A stretch of DNA of 64,000 bases from Bacteroidales bacterium UBA4333. GTDB taxonomy: Bacteria; Bacteroidota; Bacteroidia; Bacteroidales; Paludibacteraceae. The notes beneath the pieces were generated by a model. That model was not told where the DNA came from. It saw only the letters and a list, made by a program, of their open reading frames with translations, and did no database searches. The translations under genes and the position numbers were made by a program. The stretch covers positions 1 to 64,000 of the forward strand of contig DGTP01000013.1 of assembly GCA_002394335.1 (NCBI GenBank). Direction: 5' to 3'. Shown here piece by piece: positions 22,380 through 29,758 of the stretch (positions within the stretch are counted from its first letter, which is position 1; each line of letters opens with the position of its first letter).

Positions 22380-22455
22380 CTGTCAGCGGCTTTGCCGCGT
22401 TCCTACAGGCGCTTGCGCCGTTCCTACAGTGCAACGGTCTTACAGCGCAGCGGTC
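22380..22455. repeat. 16-nt-family repeat cluster
   Basis: Contains TTCCTACAGGCGCTTGCGCC, then CCTACAGTGCAACGGT and CTTACAGCGCAGCGGT, the same unit found in frame in the genes at 29759 and 58469. The 22345-22695 gap holds this cluster and no convincing gene or promoter. Confidence 0.7.
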
Positions 22456-22695
22456 ACGCAATATACTCTATACTGCATCGTCGGCGCTTGCGCCGCCTCT
22501 CTGCCATTCGATGGGGTTGTGTACGCCTTGAATCAGCAGTACGGGACTCGCTGCTTGCATTATTCCTACCGCCGTATAGGTGTGGTAGTTTGTTTTGGGT
22601 TGTATGTATGGTTTCATAGGCTTCTTGTGAATAATTAATATCTGGTTGTCGCAGGGATGCAACAAAAGTGTATGGGGTTGCGTAGTTTGCGTAAA

Positions 22696-25068
22696 TTACA
22701 GTTTGTTTGGTCTGTCAATCTCTATTCCTTGGAGGTTGTATGCTTTCTCTCCGCGGAGGATATAGATTTGTCCGTCGCGCAACACCTTGGTGTATTGTAT
22801 TTTGTCACTTGGTACTTGTCCCAAGTCTGTCGTGGTGTTCTCGCCGTTGCCGATCTGTAGGACAGGACGCTTAGCCATTACGCTTGCCGGTGTGCCTTCT
22901 TTTAACAAGAAGTACGCGCGCATTCCTTTGAGTGTTCCGCCGGTAGCGTAGGTCAGTTTGTTGTCCGCCAAGAGGAAGATAAAGTTTTTGTCTTCTATCT
23001 GATCAGAACTTACTTCTACCGGTGCCAAAGTGCCAATAAAATCCGCATAGCCCCCTTCTACCGTCTGTCCTCCTGTGGCAATACTTGCCGGATTAACATC
23101 AGTAAAGGTCGGATTGGAAACAGGGCTTTCAGGCCAAATTAAATAGGGTTTACCGGCAGTAATGCTTTCAGCAGTTTTGAATTTAAGTCTAAGCGTGTCA
23201 TTTATAATTTCCGTTCCGTCAAACTCAACCAATTCTGTCTCTGCACCAAACATTGCCGTTACCTCCGCTTCCGTCATATTCACCGGCGAACAGAAAGTAT
23301 TGTACATCTCCGAACTTAAGGTGCTGCGAGTTAATTGTACATTGACTGGTTTCTCTACATACGTGCTACAATTCGTCAATATAGTCGAATTATCTCCACT
23401 CGCCTGATCTATCACCAAGTCATCTGACAACTGAATATCCAGTTTCGCATTATTCCAAGGCGCTGTACCTAAATTTGTTACGCTTGCATCTGTCAATGAT
23501 TCTGGTTTTACTTTTACTGAAATGTTCCCTCCATAGATTAGTGAAGGAAGCGTGGATGAAGCGGTCGGTATTTTTTCTTGATTAATATCAATTTCTTGTA
23601 CAACTTGCGCTCTTTGGAGAATATTGCTGAGTCCCGTAATACCGCCTTTCACAACTACTTTGTCAACTAAATAACGGAAGTAGTAGTAGGGATATTGTGA
23701 CGCCCCAGATTCATCGGTAAAAGTAGTGCTAATCGCCCCTGAACCATCTATTGTCAGTACTCCGTTTTCATTCAAGCTCCAACTCTGACCATCTACACTT
23801 CCGCTCACTGGCTTTTGGGTTACCGTTTTTGCTCCATAATTGTTTTTAGTCATGTAATATTTCCAATAGTGACTTTCATCATAATTAGTAGCGTCCGTAG
23901 GTACATATAAAACTCCTTCGTCAGTAAATGAAATAGGGTAGGTAGTAGATAATGTAGGAGCGGTTGCTTTATTAACGTAGACTTCTGCAAATTTTGAGTA
24001 AAGGGCAAAAGAGCCAATGTTTGTTACAGAACTGGGAATACTTACGGAATTAAACGTTCCTGCATTACAGAAAGTATATGCTTTAATATTTGTCAGTCCA
24101 TATGCAAAAACAAGGTCTGTCGTTGCTGTGTTACTTCCGTTAAAATAGTAACTCCGTGCCTCGGCGACACCTGAAGGCAAAGAGGAAGTTGTACCATATG
24201 GATGCGCTGTTTGATTGCCAAACGTAATACCTGCCCACTGGTTTGTAGAACCAGCATAGTATATGTTTTGGGTCTTTTTGCAGGAATGAAAAGCATTACT
24301 ACCAAAACTTGTAACAGATACAGGGACTGTAATAGATATAAGCGTTGTGCAGTTATAGAAAGCATATTCGCCAACTGATATTACTCCATCTTCTATAATG
24401 ACATTTTTAATACCGGCCCTGAAAGAATACCAGGGAGCGTTAATGGTCGTTGAATAATTATTCATTGCGCCATATCCAGAGATAGTAAGCGTTTGATTTG
24501 GACTGGTTCCAGTAACGGCATACTTTATGTAACCAAAATCATAATTGGAAAGTGTGTTTTCAATGACATTCTTATCCGCGTCTAAAGCGTAGCAAAAATA
24601 ATAATTATATAGGTTATCTTCAGTATTTTTTAGAAGAAGTTTTCCTCCTGAAATTCTATAGCAATAATCTGGCGCGCCAATCTTTTCAATAGTGATGATA
24701 GATAATGAGTCACTATTAGGAGTGCGTTTTATCTGTGTACTATATTTGATATATGTATCGTCTGTTATCTTATTATTTATATCCGCAGTAGAATACGTAC
24801 CCTCCAATGTGTGGTCGGAAGAACTAAGTACCAAAGTAAGAGTAGATGCATATGTTTTTCCATTTAATCCTCTTACACCAATATCCAGCGTGAAAATTGT
24901 ATTCCCATCAACCAAACTTTCGCTGTTAACGCTACAACTAGCAATGCCGCTTTTGTAATTATATTCTGCCCCCCAAACCATCGTATAGAACGACGAAAAA
25001 ACGGCGAGGAACGCCATAACAAATATCTTTTTCTGTGCCGAAAGAATATAATAAACTACGTTTTTCAT
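22696..25068 (-). CDS. Secreted leucine-rich-repeat (BspA-like) protein with C-terminal motif
   Basis: A 790-residue protein with an N-terminal hydrophobic export signal (KKIFVMAFLAVFSSFYTMVW). Residues about 35-150 resemble the beta unit of the neighbouring gene (LEGTYSTADINNK). Residues about 200-390 are LRR_5-type repeats (VISVGEYAFYNCTTLISITV, AFHSCKK, SVSIPSSVTNIGSFALYS), as in BspA surface adhesins. Further beta domains follow, and the shared motif lies near the end (TKVLRDGQIYILRGEKAYNL). The 23150-25070 stretch is clearly richer in A and T than its neighbours, which may mean later acquisition. Likely surface-exposed; any adhesin role is inference. Confidence 0.82.
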   Translation of the reverse strand: MKNVVYYILSAQKKIFVMAFLAVFSSFYTMVWGAEYNYKSGIASCSVNSESLVDGNTIFTLDIGVRGLNGKTYASTLTLVLSSSDHTLEGTYSTADINNKITDDTYIKYSTQIKRTPNSDSLSIITIEKIGAPDYCYRISGGKLLLKNTEDNLYNYYFCYALDADKNVIENTLSNYDFGYIKYAVTGTSPNQTLTISGYGAMNNYSTTINAPWYSFRAGIKNVIIEDGVISVGEYAFYNCTTLISITVPVSVTSFGSNAFHSCKKTQNIYYAGSTNQWAGITFGNQTAHPYGTTSSLPSGVAEARSYYFNGSNTATTDLVFAYGLTNIKAYTFCNAGTFNSVSIPSSVTNIGSFALYSKFAEVYVNKATAPTLSTTYPISFTDEGVLYVPTDATNYDESHYWKYYMTKNNYGAKTVTQKPVSGSVDGQSWSLNENGVLTIDGSGAISTTFTDESGASQYPYYYFRYLVDKVVVKGGITGLSNILQRAQVVQEIDINQEKIPTASSTLPSLIYGGNISVKVKPESLTDASVTNLGTAPWNNAKLDIQLSDDLVIDQASGDNSTILTNCSTYVEKPVNVQLTRSTLSSEMYNTFCSPVNMTEAEVTAMFGAETELVEFDGTEIINDTLRLKFKTAESITAGKPYLIWPESPVSNPTFTDVNPASIATGGQTVEGGYADFIGTLAPVEVSSDQIEDKNFIFLLADNKLTYATGGTLKGMRAYFLLKEGTPASVMAKRPVLQIGNGENTTTDLGQVPSDKIQYTKVLRDGQIYILRGEKAYNLQGIEIDRPNKL

Positions 25069-25170
25069 ATGACTAATACCTTATTATATATTTATAGTTT
25101 TTGGTTTGCTGGCGTGGGGTGGTTCCAAGGGTGGTTTGAAACCTTCCGGTTGCGGTCGCCAATCGGTCAA

Positions 25171-25224
25171 AGACGTAAACGACACGTAAACGAGACGTAA
25201 ACGAGACGTAAACGACACGTAAAC
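25171..25224. repeat. Tandem 11-nt repeat, five units
   Basis: Units GACACGTAAAC and GAGACGTAAAC are head to tail (first unit 10 nt). They lie in the long 5' leader of the LRR gene. The 25069-25588 gap holds this array, a dispersed repeat and two divergent promoters. Confidence 0.85.
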
Positions 25225-25261
25225 GGTAAGTAATGTCATGACGACGTAAGTACAATCGACA

Positions 25262-25330
25262 TTCCAAAATCGTTGACTCGATATACCTCTGACAAAACCC
25301 TGATAAAACCCTTACCAACCCCTTACGGAA
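25262..25330 (-). repeat. Dispersed intergenic repeat, copy 2
   Basis: The reverse complement aligns with 92-152: it begins CCGTAAGG, has TATCAG and GTCAGA inside, and ends CGAGTCAACGATTT. Confidence 0.6.
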
Positions 25331-25389
25331 CCGGTTCCGCCTGTAGGGGTAGGGAAATGCCGAAATATCTTTTTGCCACAAATCCGGTG

Positions 25390-25421
25390 CAAAGATAAGC
25401 AAAAAAAAGCAAATATGCAAA
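25390..25421 (-). promoter_or_regulatory. Promoter of the LRR gene at 22696
   Basis: On the minus strand, TTTG (25421-25418), a 20-nt gap and TATCTTTG (25397-25390). It gives an unusually long leader of about 310 nt. Confidence 0.8.
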
Positions 25422-25509
25422 TTTTTTAACAAAAAATATGTATTTTTGCGTCTTTTATTTCTTTTTGTGCGCAAAAATCAGTCCGAAAGTGCTCATTTGC
25501 ATGATAAAA

Positions 25510-25541
25510 TTTGCATAATTGAAAAAAAAGCAGTAAATTTG
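25510..25541 (+). promoter_or_regulatory. Promoter of the gene at 25589
   Basis: TTTG at 25510-25513 and TAAATTTG at 25534-25541, 20 nt apart. Confidence 0.85.
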
Positions 25542-25588
25542 CACCGTGATATTTTAACAAGCTGTTTAATCCAAAAACGATTGAGTGT

Positions 25589-27538
25589 ATGAAAAAAATC
25601 TTTACAGTGTTGTGCGCAGCGATGATTGGCTGGTGCACCGCAAACGCCAACGTGAAAGCCGGATCCGACAACCTGTTGCTCAATGCCGGTTTTGAGGAGT
25701 ACAGTTGCAATCCGATATTCGGTTGCTCGTTCGAAGACTGGTCTGGACAAGGCACCGGCGCTTCGGCTTCCACCGACCGTATCGAAGGCGAAGCGGCGTT
25801 GCTCATGAACCCCGTGACGGCTTCCGTTCTGGATCAGGCAATCATGCTCACCGACGCCGATTACGCCGTAGGCAGTACGTTTGAGATCACCATCCACTAC
25901 AAGGTGCTCTCCCTGCCCGAAGGCACTTCGCTCATGCTCGACTGCCAGTGGGAAGCCGCTGCCGGCGGAAACACCGAACTCGTCCAAGCCCACGATGCCG
26001 GTGTACTGCAAGTGCCGCTGGCTGCGGAGAGCGACTGGAAAGAGCTGACTGTCTCCACCTCCAAGCCTGCCAAATCCTCTTATCTGCGCGTACGCGTGAA
26101 AGTGCCCAAGAACGGCAAGGTACTGTTCGACGACTTCCGCGTGGTCAAGACCGAGAATACCGAGCCTTTTATCGAAGTCTCGCCCGCTACCGTGCCGGCA
26201 GTGGCTGTCAACAAAGGCGAGAGTGCGGCGTTCAAAACCATTCATCTGCACCAGGGAAACCTCTCCGGTGCCACCACTTTCTATATCGGCGGTGCCGACC
26301 GCGACCATTTCAGCCTCTCGGCTACCAGCCTTCCGGCTGACCAGAGCGATCTGGACATTGTCGTTACCTACGCCCCGAAAGCAGCCGGCACGCATACAGC
26401 GTCGCTGGTGTTCGACAATCCGCAACACACCACCATCCTGCCGGACATGATCTCGCTGCAAGGCAGTTGCGTGGATCCCGAAGCCGTTCCGACGATCACC
26501 GTCACACCGGCTACAATACCCGCTTTCGAGACCGTGGTAGGCAAACAGGTGTCGGCGAAATTCACCGTCAAGAGCGAGAACTGCACGGAGCCTGTCTATC
26601 TCTCGGTGAGCCACCAGGAGGGCGCGGCGTTCACCATCGTCAGCTCGATGCTTCCCAAGAACTACGAGAGCGAGGAGACCGTCTATTTCACGCCTCTGGC
26701 AGAAGGCTCCTACCGCTCCACGATCACCATCTCTTCCGCCGGCGCAACGCCCGTGACGGTTGTTCTCAACGGCGTGGCGCAAGCCAAGAGCGAGGAGACC
26801 ATCGACTGGAAGACCTCTTTCCTCTGGGACGAGAGCAAGCCGCTTGCGCTGCTCAACGAGGATTTCGAGTCCGCTTCGCACAACCAGACGCTGTTACTCT
26901 CCGGCTGGCAGAACGTAGCCGCAGTGGACGAGCGTCCGTGGTGGGGATTTGACGAGAGCCGTACTACTCCGCCAAGAGGTGATAACAAGTGCGCCAAAGC
27001 CACCGCTTACCAGTACGGACAAGACTCCACCGGTCTCTGGGAGGCTTGGCTCGTGACTCCTGCGCTCGACTACAAGAACGCCGAAGGCAAGATCTTCGCC
27101 TTCTCCGTGATGGGCGAATATATGCCGGAAGACGGCAATAAGGCTACCTTGGAACTGGTGTATATCGACGCCACCAACCCCAAAAATGTCTTCTACCAGA
27201 CCTTCGACGGCATTTCCATCCCGAAGACCGCCGACGAGAACAATCTGTGGGTGCCGTTCCAGATCAACCTCGAAAACCAGCCGAACATGGATATATTCCA
27301 CATGGCTTTCCGCTACACGAGTCCTAACGGCGGAATGGGTTCGGTGGCCTATTATATCGACGATGTGAGCTGGGGACGCACCGACCTGCCGGAGATCGTT
27401 GACCCGAGAGACCAGGGAGTGGACGAGGTAGAAGTACCAAGTGACAAAGTACCAGGTACGAAGGTACTGCGTGACGGACACCTCTATCTGATATACGAAG
27501 GACGGATGTACGATGTTACCGGAGCGAGACTCCGGTAG
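25589..27538 (+). CDS. Secreted multidomain protein with choice-of-anchor-like module
   Basis: A 649-residue protein with a signal peptide (MKKIFTVLCAAMIGWCTANA). Residues 25-185 resemble a carbohydrate-binding-type beta-sandwich (NLLLNAGFEEYSCNP, then GKVLFDDFRVV). Residues 190-400 are two Ig-like repeats (FIEVSPATVPAVAVNKGESA, then TITVTPATIPAFETVVGKQV). Residues 415-605 look like a choice-of-anchor J/cleaved-adhesin module (LLNEDFESASHNQ, WEAWLVTPALDY, YYIDDVSWG). After the EVPSDKVPG linker comes the shared C-terminal motif (TKVLRDGHLYLIYEGRMYDV). Probably a surface or secreted binding protein. It is a single gene followed by a bidirectional terminator. Confidence 0.8.
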   Translation: MKKIFTVLCAAMIGWCTANANVKAGSDNLLLNAGFEEYSCNPIFGCSFEDWSGQGTGASASTDRIEGEAALLMNPVTASVLDQAIMLTDADYAVGSTFEITIHYKVLSLPEGTSLMLDCQWEAAAGGNTELVQAHDAGVLQVPLAAESDWKELTVSTSKPAKSSYLRVRVKVPKNGKVLFDDFRVVKTENTEPFIEVSPATVPAVAVNKGESAAFKTIHLHQGNLSGATTFYIGGADRDHFSLSATSLPADQSDLDIVVTYAPKAAGTHTASLVFDNPQHTTILPDMISLQGSCVDPEAVPTITVTPATIPAFETVVGKQVSAKFTVKSENCTEPVYLSVSHQEGAAFTIVSSMLPKNYESEETVYFTPLAEGSYRSTITISSAGATPVTVVLNGVAQAKSEETIDWKTSFLWDESKPLALLNEDFESASHNQTLLLSGWQNVAAVDERPWWGFDESRTTPPRGDNKCAKATAYQYGQDSTGLWEAWLVTPALDYKNAEGKIFAFSVMGEYMPEDGNKATLELVYIDATNPKNVFYQTFDGISIPKTADENNLWVPFQINLENQPNMDIFHMAFRYTSPNGGMGSVAYYIDDVSWGRTDLPEIVDPRDQGVDEVEVPSDKVPGTKVLRDGHLYLIYEGRMYDVTGARLR

Positions 27539-27572
27539 GAGCGCTGCGCTGTAAGACCGCTTCGCTGTAGGA
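27539..27572. repeat. Two 16-nt repeat units after the gene at 25589
   Basis: The reverse complement reads CCTACAGCGAAGCGGT then CTTACAGCGCAGCG. It starts directly after the stop codon. Confidence 0.7.
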
Positions 27573-27573
27573 C

Positions 27574-27606
27574 AAAAAATAGCTCGCGTGTGCGAGCTAT
27601 TTTTTC
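27574..27606. terminator. Bidirectional terminator between 25589 gene and eno
   Basis: ATAGCTCGC and GCGAGCTAT form a perfect 9-bp stem with loop GTGT, flanked by A6 and T6. Confidence 0.9.
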
Positions 27607-27636
27607 TGTATTGCTAAGGCTTTGCAGCCTGTGCGG

Positions 27637-28944
27637 TTAGCGCAGTTTCTTGTAACCGTACTGAGCGCGTGCGCCGAGTTGCTCCTCGATGCGGATCAGC
27701 TGGTTGTACTTAGCCATACGGTCGGTACGGCTGAGCGAACCGGTCTTGATCTGACCTGAGTTGGTAGCCACAGCGATGTCAGCGATTGTGGTGTCCTCGG
27801 TCTCACCCGAACGGTGCGAGGTAACGGTGGTGTAGCCGTGGCGGTGTGCCATCTCGATAGCGTCGAGCGTCTCGGTGAGCGAACCGATCTGGTTCACCTT
27901 GATCAGGATAGAGTTGGCTGCACCCATCTTAATACCTTTCTCGAGGAACTTGACATTGGTTACGAACAGGTCGTCACCTACGAGTTGGCAGCGGTCGCCG
28001 ATGCGCTCGGTGAGTTTAACCCAGTTGTCCCAGTCGTTCTCGTCCAGACCGTCCTCGATGGAGTCGATCGGATACTTGGTGATGAGTTGCTCCAGATAGT
28101 CGATCTGCTCTGCAGCGGTCAGTTTCTTGCCGTTAGGATCTTTCTTCTTGCCGTCCTTGAGCTGGCGGTAGTCATAGTACCACTCGCCGTTCTCGCAGGT
28201 AGCGAACTCGGAAGCGGCGCAGTCCATGGCGATCTTCACATCCTTGCCCGGCTCGTAGCCAGCGTCCTTGATAGCCTGGATAATGCTGTCGAGTGCATCC
28301 TCGATACCGTTGAGTGCCGGAGCGAAACCTCCCTCGTCACCTACAGCGGTAGAGAGACCGCGTTTCTTGAGCAGTTTGGCAAGTGCGTGGAACACCTCGG
28401 CACCCATGCGGATAGCCTCGCGCTCAGTAGGAGCGCCTACCGGACGGATCATGAACTCCTGGAAAGCGATAGGAGCGTCGGAGTGTGCACCGCCGTTGAT
28501 GATATTCATCATCGGCACAGGCAGTACGTGGCCGTTAGCGCCGCCGATATAACGATAGAGAGGGATCTCCAGATAGTTGGCGGCAGCGTGTGCAGCGGCG
28601 AGGCTGACACCGAGGATGGCGTTGGCACCGAGTTTGGACTTGGTAGGAGTACCGTCCAACTCAAGCATCTTCTCGTCGATAGCGCGTTGCTCCAGAACAG
28701 AGTAACCCACCAGTGCCGGAGCGATGATAGTGTTGACATTCTCTACAGCCTTGAGGGTACCTTTGCCCAGGTAACGTCCCTTGTCACCGTCACGAAGCTC
28801 CAGCGCCTCGTTCTCACCGGTCGATGCACCCGAAGGTACGCTTGCACGACCCATTACGCCGCAATCCAAAGTAACTTCTACCTCTACGGTAGGATTTCCA
28901 CGTGAGTCCAAAATCTCACGAGCATGTACGTCTTGAATAAACAT
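27637..28944 (-). CDS. eno: Enolase
   Basis: A 435-residue glycolytic enzyme converting 2-phosphoglycerate to phosphoenolpyruvate. Visible hallmarks: REILDSRGNPTVEVEV at the N-terminus, SGASTGENEALELRDGD, the catalytic-loop HSDAPIAFQEFMIRP, Mg ligands in SIEDGLDENDW and GDDLFVTN, and the signature ILIKVNQIGSLTETLDAI followed by SHRSGETEDTTIAD. The length is normal. It is a single gene with its own promoter. Confidence 0.98.
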   Translation of the reverse strand: MFIQDVHAREILDSRGNPTVEVEVTLDCGVMGRASVPSGASTGENEALELRDGDKGRYLGKGTLKAVENVNTIIAPALVGYSVLEQRAIDEKMLELDGTPTKSKLGANAILGVSLAAAHAAANYLEIPLYRYIGGANGHVLPVPMMNIINGGAHSDAPIAFQEFMIRPVGAPTEREAIRMGAEVFHALAKLLKKRGLSTAVGDEGGFAPALNGIEDALDSIIQAIKDAGYEPGKDVKIAMDCAASEFATCENGEWYYDYRQLKDGKKKDPNGKKLTAAEQIDYLEQLITKYPIDSIEDGLDENDWDNWVKLTERIGDRCQLVGDDLFVTNVKFLEKGIKMGAANSILIKVNQIGSLTETLDAIEMAHRHGYTTVTSHRSGETEDTTIADIAVATNSGQIKTGSLSRTDRMAKYNQLIRIEEQLGARAQYGYKKLR

Positions 28945-29000
28945 GATTGTAAGTATTTATTGTTAATTATTTGTAAATTCCGTGTTTTGCTTTTGCTCTG

Positions 29001-29032
29001 CAAAAGTAGTGCTTTTTTTGTGAATATGCAAA
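29001..29032 (-). promoter_or_regulatory. Promoter of eno
   Basis: On the minus strand, TTTG (29032-29029), a 20-nt gap and TACTTTTG (29008-29001). Confidence 0.85.
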
Positions 29033-29061
29033 TTTTAATATGTATTTGGCATTTTGAGTTG

Positions 29062-29739
29062 TCAAACAGCCGTTTTTGGTGTGATCAGCGCCCTGATGGC
29101 GAGTGCCGCCAACTGAAAGCCGAAGGTGCCTACCACCGGTGCGAGAGTGCCCTGTGTGCCGCTTATCTCAGGCGAATAGACGCATTGGAACTTCTTTGCC
29201 GGCAGTGTGCCCGACTTGCGCATCTTGGTCCTCAGCGCTCTTGCCAGCGGGCAGCCTTCCACCTTCCAGAACTCCGTCACCCGTATCTGTTGCGGGTCGA
29301 GTTTGCGTCCCGCGCCCATGGATGAGAAAAGTACGGCTTCCGTCCGGGTGGCTTCGCAGATAAGGCGCATCTTGGCGTCGAGGTCGTCGATGGCGTCGAT
29401 GACGAGGTCGTATTGCGACAAGTCGAAGAGCGGTGCCGTCTCGTCCGAGTAACGCTGCTCGATAGCGGTGACATCCGCTTCCGGCACGATGGAGAGCAGG
29501 CGTTTGCGCATCTCTTCCACCTTGCTCAGACCGATGTTCTGCGCCGTAGAGACCACTTGGCGGTTGAGGTTGGAGGGGTCGATGGTGTCAAAATCGACGA
29601 TGGTCAGGTGCCCTACACCTGTCCGGAGCAAGGCTTCGGCACACCAGCCGCCCACGCCTCCTACGCCGAACAGGATGACCCGCGCCTGTTGCAGCCGCTC
29701 AAACGCCTCTTCGCCTATCAGTTGTATGGTTCTTATCAT
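29062..29739 (-). CDS. tcdA: tRNA threonylcarbamoyladenosine dehydratase
   Basis: A 225-residue E1-like ATP-dependent dehydratase that cyclises t6A37 in tRNAs. The nucleotide-binding loop is ARVILFGVGGVGGWCAEALL near residues 18-38, followed by LTIVDFDTIDPSNLNRQ, DLVIDAIDDLDAKMRL and SSMGAGRKLDP, all typical of TcdA/CsdL. The frame is open upstream to 29907, but the family start MIRTIQLIGEEAFERL is at 29739. It follows the FAD oxidoreductase by 19 nt and appears to be the last gene of the long minus-strand cluster. Confidence 0.92.
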   Translation of the reverse strand: MIRTIQLIGEEAFERLQQARVILFGVGGVGGWCAEALLRTGVGHLTIVDFDTIDPSNLNRQVVSTAQNIGLSKVEEMRKRLLSIVPEADVTAIEQRYSDETAPLFDLSQYDLVIDAIDDLDAKMRLICEATRTEAVLFSSMGAGRKLDPQQIRVTEFWKVEGCPLARALRTKMRKSGTLPAKKFQCVYSPEISGTQGTLAPVVGTFGFQLAALAIRALITPKTAV

Positions 29740-29758
29740 AGTTTCACTACACTTTACA

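Noticed and set aside
22657..22695. Promoter for the gene at 20830
   Set aside because: A TACACTTTTG string is present, but the spacing of TA to TTTG is wrong and there is no -33 at 20 nt.
25171..25224. CRISPR-like array
   Set aside because: The period is 11 nt without spacers, and no cas gene is in the window.
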